A stretch of DNA of 64,000 nucleotides, taken from NCBI GenBank assembly GCA_949358305.1, contig CASHSZ010000033.1:62001-126000 (forward strand), written 5' to 3'. The position numbers were made by a program, and so were the translations under genes. The stretch's first letter is position 1. Each line of letters starts with the position of its first letter. Below are positions 13,572 through 25,757 of the stretch, in pieces. Under the pieces are notes generated by a model. It was not told the DNA's origin. It searched no databases and saw nothing but the letters and a program-made list of their open reading frames with translations. The DNA comes from Strigamia acuminata (taxonomy: Eukaryota; Arthropoda; Chilopoda; Geophilomorpha; Linotaeniidae).

Positions 13572-14930
13572 TGTTTCTGGCAAGGTCGCAGGCGACAACC
13601 AGGCCAGAAGGAGGGGCGGCAATACTTGACTGCTGCTTGGCTAAAATTGATACACAGAAGTTGGCCAAAGACTTGAAGAAATGCAAACACTGGACTTGAA
13701 CTTGCTGCTTCACATGATGATCTGCCACTGGTGAGTTCAAGGAGGAGGAAGGAGGATTTTTCTACTCACTGCACATTGCTTTCTGGTTGTATAGAGAAAT
13801 GAGACTTGGAGAGAAATAAAAAGCAACCATTTTATTCTCTAAATTCTTAACAAGACTACTACAATTGAATCACGAGGATTTTACAAAGAAGTCACACTTT
13901 AACAATAATAAGAAACAACAAGTGTAACTATCTCCACATTGTATAAGGACACTTGCACTTAAAGTTACAGAGGTCTCTAAGTGCTTGTAAAGAGAAATAA
14001 GTACTGCTGGCACAACAAAACTACCGTAGAAGTTAATAGTTGAAAACACATAAGCCTAACAGCAAGTATTTGACATTAAATGCAAAAGTATACATTAACA
14101 ACAGTCTCTAAACACAATGCTCATTGAGAACTAAATTATTCACTCTAAAACACACTGAACAACTCATAAAATAGAGAAAAGAATAAGTAAAGACATTTTA
14201 GACCAATGAGCTGGCAACTTTACAGTAAGTGCAGAAGTTAAGTTATAAATCAACACAGATAAATCTTAAACTTAACACTTTTACATTGCATAATAATTAA
14301 GTGATTAATTATTAATCAGAACCCACAAAAACTCTTTGGGATTAAACATTTTCTCCTCTCTTTACAGATACAAGTAGACCACTCCCACAGTAATGGCCGA
14401 CAATGTAAACAGAGATCACTTGCAGGAAGATAAAAAGGCTTGAAAATTAGCTCACCAGACAGGCTACACACAATCTAAGTTAACAAAACGCTTAATTGGT
14501 TAGTAATATACAGAAAACAAACAGAAATTGATTGAAACAGCTTAAAACTGATAATAACATACATTTCTCATTCTAGTACCTTTTTGCTGTCTGAGAGCAT
14601 CATTACACCTTGTCACTACATTGACAGTAGTGGACTGGAAACAGGAAAACACTTGGAAACATCAAAACATGCATAACACAGGTAAACAAGATAGAAAATA
14701 AATTCTAAGTGGATAAATAACTAATGTAAAAACTCTTTTCTTCCCAGATTTATCCGGTCAGATCAACCAGTACTGAGAAATTCACTCAAACTAACTCAAA
14801 GAAGACTTATATTCAGATAAGTGTCTAATTAAATTCCCAATCTAAGATAAATATTAAAAACCCTTTTTAATAATTCCAGATGACTAATTTTTAAGACGTT
14901 TAGCAGCTTTCCTTTATGTTGCTAGCAACA
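13572..14930 (-). repeat. 3' LTR of element A1
   Basis: 1,359 bp, matching 18804-20162. In element orientation it starts with the 14-bp palindrome TGTTGCTAGCAACA and ends GCCAGAAACA. An AATAAA polyadenylation signal in sense orientation lies at 13831-13836. Short ORFs inside it are not judged real. Confidence 0.93.
13831..13836 (-). promoter_or_regulatory. Polyadenylation signal in A1 3' LTR
   Basis: AATAAA on the minus strand, about 260 bp before the LTR end, followed by T-rich sequence. The same hexamer sits at the equivalent place in the other A-family LTRs, for example 42314-42319. That it marks the R region is inferred. Confidence 0.5.
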
Positions 14931-14965
14931 TAGATTGCCGGCGAAAAGAAAGTGCGAACAACCCA

Positions 14966-17900
14966 TCATTTAGTTTGATTACTTCTGGTCTTTGATGATA
15001 ATATTTGGGAGACCTCTTTCACCTTTTCGTATTCCACTCTGGGTGGCATGATTCTTTGACGGATCAAATTTGGTATCCACGGAGGTATTCTTCGGTTGAC
15101 AATCATACAACTAAGTCGAATAATTCCGTTGATGATTTTCCTTTTCGTCTCTAGGGACTTCATGGGCTTTGAGAAACATACTCGACAGGTTGGTTTGTAT
15201 TTGTCGATCCCTCCTATCATCTTGACTCTGGTTTCGTGCGAAATTCGTCTTGAAAATTCAGCTTTATCTCCGCAAAAATAACATTTTGCTTGTAGTTTCA
15301 CAACAGACTCGGCTAGTGGAACTAACTTGGATATCTGATCAAATGGCTTCCTCTTGAAATCGACGTCTAATGCGGCGACTATTACCTTTTTCTTTTGCTC
15401 AGCCATTTCATTTGAAAAAGTAAAAATGTCGGGAAAAAACTGTCCTTCGTCAATTCCGATTGCCTTCACTAATTTCGTTTTTTTCACAGCATTGGTTAGG
15501 CTACTGGTCGCGATTGCTTCTCGTCGATGACCGTCGTGGGTCACGACTTCGGATTTACTGTAACGATCGTCATTGGAGTGCTTAATGAGCAAGGACGACG
15601 TCTTCTCTTCCTTTTCTAAGATCTTCAATAACTTGGTCGTTTTCCCCGCATACATTGGACCAATGATGAGATGAATTCCCTTTTGATTGGTTGACAAATC
15701 AATTTTCTTTTTCCAGAAATTCAGAATCACGTTTCCACTCCATCTCAAGATTGCACACAATTTGGGTAAACTGGGCACTTGGTTTGTAAGTAATTCGACG
15801 TTCTTTCTCCCTGACTCTAACTGATTTCGCCCTCGTAATTCCGGCTTCATGTCCGAGCTTGGAGTTCTGTTGGCCAATCCTCCATCCTTGAACGACTTTT
15901 TCGTTTTTTGGAGGGTGGTATCCAGTTCCTCTTTCTCCAGACCACTGGAGAGGCTCGCGGCAAAACAAGAAGGTGTGACGTCTGTCTGTTTATTCACACC
16001 GGGTTCGCCATTCATGTTGGGCAGTGATTTCGGAATTAATTGGACTATTTTGTTTTCGTCATTTTCAGGTTGATTTGAGATCACTTCTTCTTTGGACTCG
16101 ACCGCCATGCAAGAAATGTTGCACGCTGCCATGTTTTCTTCAAGCGGGTTGTTTGGTTTCAGTCGACCGTTTAGAATCCACCCAAAAATTGTCTCCATTA
16201 ATCCCAACTCGTCGTTGATTTTTCGGCTTCCACCTTGACAAATCTTCCACCATGCGTTGCTTCCTAATAAGACGTCAATGTCTTCCGATTCTGACGGATG
16301 TATCTCAGCCATCTCAAGTCCGAGTGATTGGACTTGCTTTATGGCTTCTGCTCCAATTATCCCTTTGACTTTCGGGAGCGTGTCGGTTTCTAATGCAAGG
16401 ATTGATGTCTTTTCCGTTCCGTGTCTTGATTGTAGTTCGAATCTAAAGACATCATGTGTCGTCGGAACTGGCTTTTTGTTGAGCAGACACTGTGTCATCG
16501 TGTGTAGTGTCTCGATCTTTTGCATCCGGAATTTATTTACTAGTCTCTTCGTGACGTAGGAGCGATGACTTCCTGGATCTAGTAATCCGCGGACGGGGTA
16601 CATGTCTCCATTTTTCTTCACAAAAAGAGCAGTGAAGACCATCAGTTGAATCTCCACCGACTCGGTAAGCGATACATTAGTAGACACGTTTTCTTCTTTT
16701 GGTGTAATCGCTTTTTCTTTGTTGTTTTTGTTGCAGATCGATGTGTGATGTCTTCCACCACACAAGCGACAACAAAACTTCACGGTACATTCTTTGGCTG
16801 TGTGGTTATATCTCAAGCAGTTGAAACAAAGTCGTTTCTTCTTCACTATTTCGATCCTCGCTGGTACATCGAGATCCGCATCACAATTTGCGTGTGCGTG
16901 ATCACCATCACAATAAGCGCAGGCGGGTTTGCGGTTTGGATTTGACTTGGAATTCATACTCAATTTTCCATTCTCGGAAGTCACGAATGAGGACATGGTT
17001 CCAGTTGGTCTTTCTCTTGTTTCCTTTGAAGTTTTCTCAAATTTTTCTGACTTCTTCAGATGAGCGCGCTTAAGGAGAACGCTTTCTTCCGACAATTCAG
17101 CCAGTTGTATCTCGGTTGCTACGAAGTCCAGAAAAACGTTAACATCATCAACTTTTCCTTGATGCTTTCGGTAAAAACGTTGGGAGATCTCCGGTGGAAA
17201 TTTTCTAAGTAGTTCTGGAATAAGGTACGTTCCAGTAGTGTCAACTGACACAGACAGTTGCGCCATGGTCCGGACAGCAGATGCCAATGACGTGAATAGA
17301 GCTTTGAGTGGCTCGATTGGGTAGAGATCGAAAACGGGTTTCGACTCCCTAATCATCTTTGAAATAGCATTTCTCTGCGTGTTTTCAGAACCGAATAGAC
17401 TCTCCAATGTATTTTTCGCTAATGGGTAGGCGTCATCAGTTATTGGGTACGACTTGATTGCGGATTCTGCAGCCCCAGTGCAGCATGACCTCAGATATAT
17501 AAGCTTTTCCACGTTCGAAAGCTCCGTGTTCTGATCAACTGCTGATTCGAATAAATTCGCAAAACCTCTATATTCAGTTGCATCGCCACTAAATTTGGCA
17601 ATGTCGGTTTTCGGCAATCTCGTGTTTCTCCTAGATGAAGCGGACGTCTGGTTTAAACTGGAATTCTGTCCCGGATGGGAACCAAATTGCCCTGCCATTT
17701 TTCCAGACACTTTTGCTCTTTGCTTCAATAAATTTACTCTGGTTCTAATGTCTTCAATTCGTTGAAGCCCCGCTAAATAGTCCTCTCTTTTTGACTCGTC
17801 TTTAAGAGCTTTCAATTCGTCGGCGAGATCACTCAATTGCTGGTCAACCGTTATTTGCATGGCTTCCAGCTCTCCTCCGTCTAGAATGTTGACTGAAGAT

Positions 17901-17983
17901 CCCAGCAGATCCTCGGCTCCTTGAGCCTTTGCTTTCCAAATGACCTCCTTTTCCTCGAGATCAGCAGCGGATAATGTAGCCAT
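14966..17983 (-). CDS. Gag-protease-thymidine kinase fusion protein (copy 1)
   Basis: One open frame of 1,005 residues. I start at the ATG at 17983; an in-frame GTG three codons upstream is not a eukaryotic start. In order: a charged, helical N-terminus; a Pao-type Gag domain (DUF1759-like) from about residue 122, beginning RLPKTDIAKFSGD; three zinc knuckles (C-x2-C-x3/4-H-x4-C) at about 355, 386 and 405; a DUF1758-type aspartic protease with LDPGSHRSY, Asp 469; a polar linker at about 630-765; then a type II (TK1-like) thymidine kinase at about 770-940. The kinase keeps the P-loop GPMYAGKT (775-782), DEGQFFPD with the expected catalytic Glu 846, four zinc-type Cys (901, 904, 933, 936), and GGIDKYKP in the nucleoside-binding lasso region. 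Reverse transcriptase and integrase are absent. The predicted activity is ATP-dependent phosphorylation of thymidine; this and polyprotein processing are inferred. Confidence 0.93.
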   Translation of the reverse strand: MATLSAADLEEKEVIWKAKAQGAEDLLGSSVNILDGGELEAMQITVDQQLSDLADELKALKDESKREDYLAGLQRIEDIRTRVNLLKQRAKVSGKMAGQFGSHPGQNSSLNQTSASSRRNTRLPKTDIAKFSGDATEYRGFANLFESAVDQNTELSNVEKLIYLRSCCTGAAESAIKSYPITDDAYPLAKNTLESLFGSENTQRNAISKMIRESKPVFDLYPIEPLKALFTSLASAVRTMAQLSVSVDTTGTYLIPELLRKFPPEISQRFYRKHQGKVDDVNVFLDFVATEIQLAELSEESVLLKRAHLKKSEKFEKTSKETRERPTGTMSSFVTSENGKLSMNSKSNPNRKPACAYCDGDHAHANCDADLDVPARIEIVKKKRLCFNCLRYNHTAKECTVKFCCRLCGGRHHTSICNKNNKEKAITPKEENVSTNVSLTESVEIQLMVFTALFVKKNGDMYPVRGLLDPGSHRSYVTKRLVNKFRMQKIETLHTMTQCLLNKKPVPTTHDVFRFELQSRHGTEKTSILALETDTLPKVKGIIGAEAIKQVQSLGLEMAEIHPSESEDIDVLLGSNAWWKICQGGSRKINDELGLMETIFGWILNGRLKPNNPLEENMAACNISCMAVESKEEVISNQPENDENKIVQLIPKSLPNMNGEPGVNKQTDVTPSCFAASLSSGLEKEELDTTLQKTKKSFKDGGLANRTPSSDMKPELRGRNQLESGRKNVELLTNQVPSLPKLCAILRWSGNVILNFWKKKIDLSTNQKGIHLIIGPMYAGKTTKLLKILEKEEKTSSLLIKHSNDDRYSKSEVVTHDGHRREAIATSSLTNAVKKTKLVKAIGIDEGQFFPDIFTFSNEMAEQKKKVIVAALDVDFKRKPFDQISKLVPLAESVVKLQAKCYFCGDKAEFSRRISHETRVKMIGGIDKYKPTCRVCFSKPMKSLETKRKIINGIIRLSCMIVNRRIPPWIPNLIRQRIMPPRVEYEKVKEVSQILSSKTRSNQTK

Positions 17984-18469
17984 AATCCTCACCGAGAAAT
18001 GAAGAATTCAAGGATCAGTTCAGGATTCAAACTCAACTTAACTGACTAAATTGGTTAACAAGAAATTGTCTAATTCTTTTACACTCTAGGATTTACTGAA
18101 CACACAAAAACAGGATGGATATCCACAAGCTGTTAACAGGATTGAAACACACGAGATGTTAACAGGATTGGCAATTTAACCCCCAAAATTCAATAATTAA
18201 AGGTAATTGACAATTCTCTTATTTTCACAATTGAGTTTCTGACTAGATACTCGTTTTAAATTGGGATACCAACACTAAAGCTTGGTATTATTCACTAATT
18301 CACTGGATATTCTCTAAATTCCACAAACTGGAATCGAGAATTTATTCAAACTGTTAAGACTTAAACTTCCTCTCCCCCCAACTACACCAGTTTCTAATCA
18401 AAAACTCCTTTGAAATGATTACAGCAGCAAATTCGGATATTATTCTATTTAAATAATAATTCTTAATAA

Positions 18470-18655
18470 TTATTTCTTCAAATCTTCTTGTAGGATGTAC
18501 ATTGCGTTATGTTTGGAATTGATTGTCGTGCAGGATCGCTCGTACTCTCGAAGCCTTGCTTGATCCAAGTTGAAAAACCTCTTGACCATCTTGGCAATTT
18601 GAGAATCCAACTTGAAAAACCCACTTTTTTGCCTGTGAAAGGCTGACGAGAGCAT
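18470..18655 (-). CDS. Small leader ORF (61 aa), uncertain
   Basis: ATG at 18655 and stop at 18470, in the same sense as gag-TK and ahead of it. The product is basic and Lys/Phe-rich, with no recognised domain. The equivalent ORF in A2 (37495-37680) is also open with few changes, but the copies are so alike that this is weak evidence for selection. It could be an upstream regulatory ORF or chance. An upstream in-frame GTG was not taken as the start. Confidence 0.25.
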   Translation of the reverse strand: MLSSAFHRQKSGFFKLDSQIAKMVKRFFNLDQARLREYERSCTTINSKHNAMYILQEDLKK

Positions 18656-18789
18656 ACACTTCACTGTAGTGGCACAGCTTCAATGGCACTTTACACATAT
18701 AAGCTTTGCACAGCTTGAGAACAAAACCCACTGATGAATTTTGCAGCACACATGAAAATCCACTGAGATAACTGGAAGAAATCCTTGGT

Positions 18790-18800
18790 TCACGGCACCA
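18790..18800 (-). promoter_or_regulatory. Primer-binding site candidate of A1
   Basis: Minus strand TGGTGCCGTGA starts 3 bp after the 5' LTR. These 11 bases are complementary to the 3' end expected for eukaryotic tRNA-His (TCACGGC, A, CCA). The match stops there, so it is short for a primer site. The tRNA assignment is from memory of tRNA-His acceptor stems. Confidence 0.55.
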
Positions 18801-18803
18801 AAT

Positions 18804-20162
18804 TGTTTCTGGCAAGGTCGCAGGCGACAACCAGGCCAGAAGGAGGGGCGGCAATACTTGACTGCTGCTTGGCTAAAATTGATACACAGAAGTTGGCCAA
18901 AGACTTGAAGAAATGCAAACACTGGACTTGAACTTGCTGCTTCACATGATGATCTGCCACTGGTGAGTTCAAGGAGGAGGAAGGAGGATTTTTCTACTCA
19001 CTGCACATTGCTTTCTGGTTGTATAGAGAAATGAGACTTGGAGAGAAATAAAAAGCAACCATTTTATTCTCTAAATTCTTAACAAGACTACTACAATTGA
19101 ATCACGAGGATTTTACAAAGAAGTCACACTTTAACAATAATAAGAAACAACAAGTGTAACTATCTCCACATTGTATAAGGACACTTGCACTTAAAGTTAC
19201 AGAGGTCTCTAAGTGCTTGTAAAGAGAAATAAGTACTGCTGGCACAACAAAACTACCGTAGAAGTTAATAGTTGAAAACACATAAGCCTAACAGCAAGTA
19301 TTTGACATTAAATGCAAAAGTATACATTAACAACAGTCTCTAAACACAATGCTCATTGAGAACTAAATTATTCACTCTAAAACACACTGAACAACTCATA
19401 AAATAGAGAAAAGAATAAGTAAAGACATTTTAGACCAATGAGCTGGCAACTTTACAGTAAGTGCAGAAGTTAAGTTATAAATCAACACAGATAAATCTTA
19501 AACTTAACACTTTTACATTGCATAATAATTAAGTGATTAATTATTAATCAGAACCCACAAAAACTCTTTGGGATTAAACATTTTCTCCTCTCTTTACAGA
19601 TACAAGTAGACCACTCCCACAGTAATGGCCGACAATGTAAACAGAGATCACTTGCAGGAAGATAAAAAGGCTTGAAAATTAGCTCACCAGACAGGCTACA
19701 CACAATCTAAGTTAACAAAACGCTTAATTGGTTAGTAATATACAGAAAACAAACAGAAATTGATTGAAACAGCTTAAAACTGATAATAACATACATTTCT
19801 CATTCTAGTACCTTTTTGCTGTCTGAGAGCATCATTACACCTTGTCACTACATTGACAGTAGTGGACTGGAAACAGGAAAACACTTGGAAACATCAAAAC
19901 ATGCATAACACAGGTAAACAAGATAGAAAATAAATTCTAAGTGGATAAATAACTAATGTAAAAACTCTTTTCTTCCCAGATTTATCCGGTCAGATCAACC
20001 AGTACTGAGAAATTCACTCAAACTAACTCAAAGAAGACTTATATTCAGATAAGTGTCTAATTAAATTCCCAATCTAAGATAAATATTAAAAACCCTTTTT
20101 AATAATTCCAGATGACTAATTTTTAAGACGTTTAGCAGCTTTCCTTTATGTTGCTAGCAACA
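18804..20162 (-). repeat. 5' LTR of element A1
   Basis: 1,359 bp, same length as the partner at 13572-14930 and apparently identical. It abuts the second GAGA target duplicate at 20163. It should carry the element promoter, but no core promoter motif was identified with confidence. Confidence 0.93.
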
Positions 20163-23100
20163 GAGACATTGGTCTTGTGGTGTTTGTGCTAAGTCAACTG
20201 TGATGAGATCAAAAGTCTATTCTCCCAAATCATCGGTTGGATGTTTCTAAAACTTACATTGGAGCCTTCTACTAAGGTTTAAACACTATTTCTGAACATT
20301 CAGAGACATTGGTCTTTTGGTGTTTGTGCTAAGTCAACTGTGATGAGATCAAAAGTCTATTCTCCCAAATCATCGGTTGGATGTTTCTAAAACTTACATT
20401 GGAGCCTTCTACTAAGGTTTAAACACTATTTCTGAACATTCAGAGACATTGGTCTTGTGGTGTTTGTGCTAAGTCAACTGTGATGAGATCAAAAGTCTAT
20501 TCTCCCAAATCATCGGTTGGATGTTTCTAAAACTTACATTGGAGCCTTCTACTAAGGTTTAAACACTATTTCTGAACATTCAGAGACATTGGTCTTTTGG
20601 TGTTTGTGCTAAGTCAACTGTGATGAGATCAAAAGTCTATTCTCCCAAATCATCCGTTGGATGTTTCTAAAACTTACATTGGAGCCTTCTACTAAGGTTT
20701 AAACACTATTTCTGAACATTCAGAGACATTGGTCTTGTGGTGTTTGTGCTAAGTCAACTGTGATGAGATCAAAAGTCTATTCTCCCAAATCATCGGTTGG
20801 ATGTTTCTAAAACTTACATTGGAGCCTTCTACTAAGGTTTAAACACTATTTCTGAACATTCAGAGACATTGGACTTGTGGTGTTTGTGTTAAGTCAACTG
20901 TGATGAGATCAAAAGTCTATTCTCCCAAATCATCGGTTGGATGTTTCTAAAACTTACATTGGAGCCTTCTACTAAGGTTTAAACACTATTTCTGAACATT
21001 CAGAGACATTGGTCTTGTGGTGTTTGTGCTAAGTCAACTGTGATGAGATCAAAAGTCTATTCTCCCAAATCATTGGTTGGATGTTTCTAAAACTTACATT
21101 GGAGCCTTCTACTAAGGTTTAAACACTATTTCTGAACATTCAGAGACATTGGTCTTGTGGTGTTTGTGCTAAGTCAACTGTGATGAGATCAAAGTCTATT
21201 CTCCCAAATCATTGGTTGGATGTTTCTAAAACTTACATTGGAGCCTTCTACTAAGGTTTAAACACTATTTCTGAACATTCAGAGACATTGGTCTTGTGGT
21301 GTTTGTGCTAAGTCAACTGTGATGAGATCAAAAGTCTATTCAACCAAATCATCGGTTGGATGTTTCTAAAACTTACATTGGAGCCTTCTACTAAGGTTTA
21401 AACACTATTTCTGAACATTCAGAGACATTGGTCTTGTGGTGTTTGTGCTAAGTCAACTGTGATGAGATCAAAAGTCTATTCTCCCAAATCATCGGTTGGA
21501 TGTTTCTAAAACTTACATTGGAGCCTTCTACTAAGGTTTAAACACTATTTCTGAACATTCAGAGACATTGGACTTGTGGTGTTTGTGCTAAGTCAACTGT
21601 GATGAGATCAAAAGTCTATTCTCCCAAATCATTGCTTGGATGTTGCTAAAACTTACATTGAAGGCTTCTACTAAGGTTTAAATACTATTTCTGAACGTTC
21701 AGAGACATTGGTCTTGTGGTGTTTGTGCTAAGTCAACTGTGATGAGATCAAAAGTCTATTCAACCAAATCATCGCTTGGATGTTGCTAAAACTTACATTG
21801 AAGGCTTCTACTAAGGTTTAAACACTATTTCTGAACATTCAGAGACATTGGTCTTGTAGTGTTTGTGCTAAGTCAACTGTGATGAGATCAAAAGTCGATT
21901 CTCCCAAATCATCGGTTGGATGTTTCTAAAACTTACATTGGAGCCTTCTACTAAGGTTTAAACACTATTTCTGAACATTCAGAGACATTGGTCTTGTGGT
22001 GTTTGTGCTAAGTCAACTGTGATGAGATCAAAAGTCGATTCTCCCAAATCATCGGTTGGATGTTTCTAAAACTTACATTGGAGCCTTCTACTAAGGTTTA
22101 AACACTATTTCTGAACATTCAGAGACATTAATCTTGTGGTGTTTGTGCTAAGTCAACTGCGATGTGAAATAAGCTCAAAATTTTTTTTTCAAATTTTATT
22201 GCTTGGGTGTTGCTAAAACTTATATTGAAGGCTTCTACTAAGGTTTAAACACTATTTCTGAACATTCAGAGACATTGGTCTTGTGGTGTTTGTGCTAAGT
22301 CAACTGCGATGTGAAATGAGCTCAAAATTTTTTTTTCAAAATTTAATGCTTGGGTGTTGCTAAAACTTATATTGAAGGCTTCTACTAAGGTTTAAACACT
22401 ATTTCTGAACATTCAGAGACATTGGACTTGTGGTGTTTGTGCTAAGTCAACTGTGATGAGATCAAAAGTCTATTCTCCCAAATCATTGCTTGGATGTTGC
22501 TAAAACTTACATTGAAGGCTTCTACTAAGGTTTAAATACTATTTCTGAACGTTCAGAGACATTGGTCTTGTGGTGTTTGTGCTAAGTCAACTCTGATGAG
22601 ATCAAAAGTCTATTCAACCAAATCATCGGTTGGATGTTTCTAAAACTTACATTGGAGCCTTCTACTAAGGTTTAAACACTATTTCTGAACATTCAGAGAC
22701 ATTGGTCTTGTGGTGTTTGTGCTAAGTCAACTGTGATGAGATCAAAAGTCTATTCTCCCAAATCATCGGTTGGATGTTTCTAAAACTTACATTGGAGCCT
22801 TCTACTAAGGTTTAAACACTATTTCTGAACATTCAGAGACATTGGACTTGTGGTGTTTGTGCTAAGTCAACTGTGATGAGATCAAAAGTCTATTCTTCCA
22901 AATCATTGCTTGGATGTTGCTAAAACTTACATTGAAGGCTTCTACTAAGGTTTAAACACTATTTCTGAACATTCAGAGACATTGGTCTTGTGGTGTTTGT
23001 GCTAAGTCAACTGTGATGAGATCAAAAGTCTATTCTCCCAAATCATCGGTTGGATGTTTCTAAAACTTACATTGGAGCCTTCTACTAAGGTTTAAACACT

Positions 23101-23656
23101 ATTTCTGAACATTCAGAGACATTGGTCTTGTGGTGTTTGTGCTAAGTCAACTGTGATGAGATCAAAAGTCGATTCTCCCAAATCATCGGTTGGATGTTTC
23201 TAAAACTTACATTGGAGCCTTCTACTAAGGTTTAAACACTATTTCTGAACATTCAGAGACATTAATCTTGTGGTGTTTGTGCTAAGTCAACTGCGATGTG
23301 AAATAAGCTCAAAATTTTTTTTTCAAATTTTATTGCTTGGGTGTTGCTAAAACTTATATTGAAGGCTTCTACTAAGGTTTAAACACTATTTCTGAACATT
23401 CAGAGACATTGGTCTTGTGGTGTTTGTGCTAAGTCAACTGCGATGTGAAATGAGCTCAAAATTTTTTTTTCAAAATTTAATGCTTGGGTGTTGCTAAAAC
23501 TTATATTGAAGGCTTCTACTAAGGTTTAAACACTATTTCTGAACATTCAGAGACATTGGACTTGTGGTGTTTGTGCTAAGTCAACTGTGATGAGATCAAA
23601 AGTCTATTCTCCCAAATCATTGCTTGGATGTTGCTAAAACTTACATTGAAGGCTTC
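20163..23656. repeat. 140-bp satellite, block 2
   Basis: About 25 units of the same satellite, resuming mid-unit after A1. The diverged GCGATGTGAAAT units occur near 22160, 22303, 23290 and 23435. The block ends in CTTC, the target duplicated by element B. Confidence 0.96.
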
Positions 23657-25376
23657 TGTTGCTAGCAGCATTAGCAACAGAGAGTGTTGTTGTAGCGGAT
23701 AAAACTTCCAATCTCTCTGTAAAAAGTAAAAGTTAAGTTTTTAAATAATTAACTACGCAAGGTATCAACTAGTTTAGCTTATCTGATCGAATTCCTTTCC
23801 GAATTATCATTTTCTCGTCATCTTGGCGTTTTCTTCCACTTCCAGTCCGGTTGTGTGATGAGTCTGAGGCCTTTTTTCTTATACAGGTTACTGAAAAAGG
23901 TGCATTTTCGTTAGTAAAACTGAGGAGGCTTATTTGCAAGTAGCAGATAGGTTTTTCTTACCTGTTAAGATCGTTTTCCGTGTCTTGAAGCTGTCGTTTT
24001 GTTTCGTTGTGTCCAAATCGATCGGCGCGCACATTTGGCAAGCTCGCCTCGGATGGTTGCATGGGGCCGACGATTCCCTGTAGGAAAAAATATAGGTTTT
24101 TAATATTTGTCTTGTTATTTATAGTTTGCACTTTAAATACTCATCTGACGGTCGTTTCCTTCTCGTGTTTGCATGTTCGCGGGTGTCGAGTCAGTCTGGC
24201 TGGCTGGCGCTCGTCTGTATCTCGAAGCGGTTCTCGTGGTTTTTGCTGGAACGACACATTGCTGATTATGTCGTGGGAACTTTGATCATGCATTAGAATA
24301 AATATTTCTTACCGTCATAAGTACCGGGGAATGAGTCCTGAGCCGTGAGAAGCTTCGTTTGGCCTCGTGGAGAGTTGGAGGCGATCCGGGTCCGCCATCT
24401 TGGTTTGCTCGAACCTGCTCTCGCCTGTCATTTGTGGTAATTAAATTTGTTGTTCCGGTATTTAGAATACTCTGTAGATTAATTAGTGCTCTAATTATTA
24501 GCAATTATTCCCGTTATGCATTACCTTCTAAGTGGTTCCGCAGATTTCTTGGTACATTCTCATCTCTGCTTGCTTTGGCCTTGGCGGCCATTGTCTCTGC
24601 TTTTCGTTCTTGTTGTCTTCGGGTTTTCTCAACACCCGCTTCTTACGCTCCAACGCGGTTTTCGGAATGATTTGTCCCGGTTTCTTTAATGTTTTGCCTA
24701 ATAAACGTTATTCTTGGTCAATGCATTGAAATTGGGAGGTTTGTAGAAGTTAACGTTGCCCTGGCGTTCTTATCCGAGTTCGTTAACCGAATTGGAACAC
24801 TTTGCCCCGGGTTTTAGCGTTACCGACCCGGCCTAATGTTCGTTCTCTCGTATTTCGACATTCTTTACCACCAGTCTTAGAATTAAGTAGGGATTTAGTA
24901 ACTTTATTTGTTTCTGTAAGCTTTAATGTATAAATCTTTAAATATAAGCGTTGTTTGAGCTGTTTAAATAACGAAATCTTTGTAACACTGTACTGTAGCC
25001 TTGGTGGCACCTACAACTTGTTTCTCAGTTTATAATTCTCAAGTTCAGCATTTGGTGTCTCTGTTAACCTGTTTCTTGATCTTATACTTAGTTACAATTA
25101 TTGCACACGTGATTTCCTTGTAATAAGTTTTCTTTATTAATCTAAACTGATTATTAAAACACTTTTGCTTTCAACCTTCAACTGTGCGAAAGTCTGTAAA
25201 GTTTGCTTAGAGAAATAAATCATTATTTCTTGTCACAGAACAAGTTTGTCCTGCACACAACAGGGCAAGGAGTTTTTCCAGTACAAGGCGAATTGCTTCA
25301 ATCACCAATTCGCACCGCTCCTAAGCGAGCCCGCCAGCTGCAGCATCTCTCATCTTTAGCGAGGCTGATAGCTACA
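23657..25376 (+). repeat. 5' LTR of element B
   Basis: 1,720 bp. It starts with a hairpin: 8-bp arms TGTTGCTA and TAGCAACA around a 7-nt loop. It ends GATAGCTACA. AATAAA hexamers occur at 24700-24705 and 25214-25219. Short ORFs (72-103 codons) recur identically in the partner LTR and have no recognisable domain. Confidence 0.93.
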
Positions 25377-25757
25377 ATTTGGTGCCTTTATTTGACCAGG
25401 ATACGTACTCGAGGTCAAGCCAAGACGCCGCGTGACCTCCGTCCAGATACCTCCCCGTCAGCGTAGAGGAACCGGTGAACTTCGAAGTCGGACCACGTCG
25501 AGTCCAGTCGCCAAGTCGACCCCAGTTCAACCGTGACTTGCTCTCCCAGCCAGCCACACCAGTAGAAAGAAAAAGCACAACGCAATGTACTAGTCCAGTC
25601 GACCAGAATCAAGCAAGATCCACCTTGGTTTTCTTCACCTGCAAAGAGAAAAAAGTAGTTTTAAGAGATTTAGTCTTAAACGTGAATGTTAGTTTTAAGT
25701 TTTCATACCAATAAGATTTTTTGGGGGATCCAACGTTTACTCCCGTTCTCCCCAACC
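25377..25757 (+). other. Element B 5' leader with primer-binding site start
   Basis: 381 bp between LTR and ORF. TGGTGCC at 25380-25386, 3 bp after the LTR, is the likely primer-site start; the bases after it do not continue the tRNA-His match of family A. No other gene is seen. Confidence 0.5.

Larger units (their letters stand above)
17984..18803 (-). other. A1 5' leader
   Basis: About 820 bp between the 5' LTR and the gag-TK start, holding the primer-binding site and one small ORF (18470-18655). Otherwise AT-rich with no further gene seen. It matches the A2 leader at 37347-38167. Confidence 0.7.
13572..20162 (-). mobile_element. Element A1: non-autonomous BEL/Pao element carrying gag-protease-thymidine kinase
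   Basis: A complete 6,591-bp LTR element lying inside the satellite. LTRs of 1,359 bp (13572-14930 and 18804-20162) flank a 3,873-bp interior with one long ORF on the minus strand. The element reads TG...CA, and the satellite on either side carries a 4-bp duplication GAGA. A primer-binding-site candidate lies 3 bp inside the 5' LTR. The interior has no room for reverse transcriptase, RNase H or integrase, so the element must borrow them. The two LTRs look identical, which suggests recent insertion. A2 at 35989-42578 is a sister copy in the opposite orientation. Confidence 0.93.

Noticed and set aside
16257-16559. Antisense ORFs over the Gag-TK and polyprotein genes
   Set aside because: They are shadows of the long coding frames, with no domain content.
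24007-24285. 92- and 103-codon ORFs in the element B LTRs
   Set aside because: No recognisable domain, and duplicated only through the LTR pair. Kept as non-coding.
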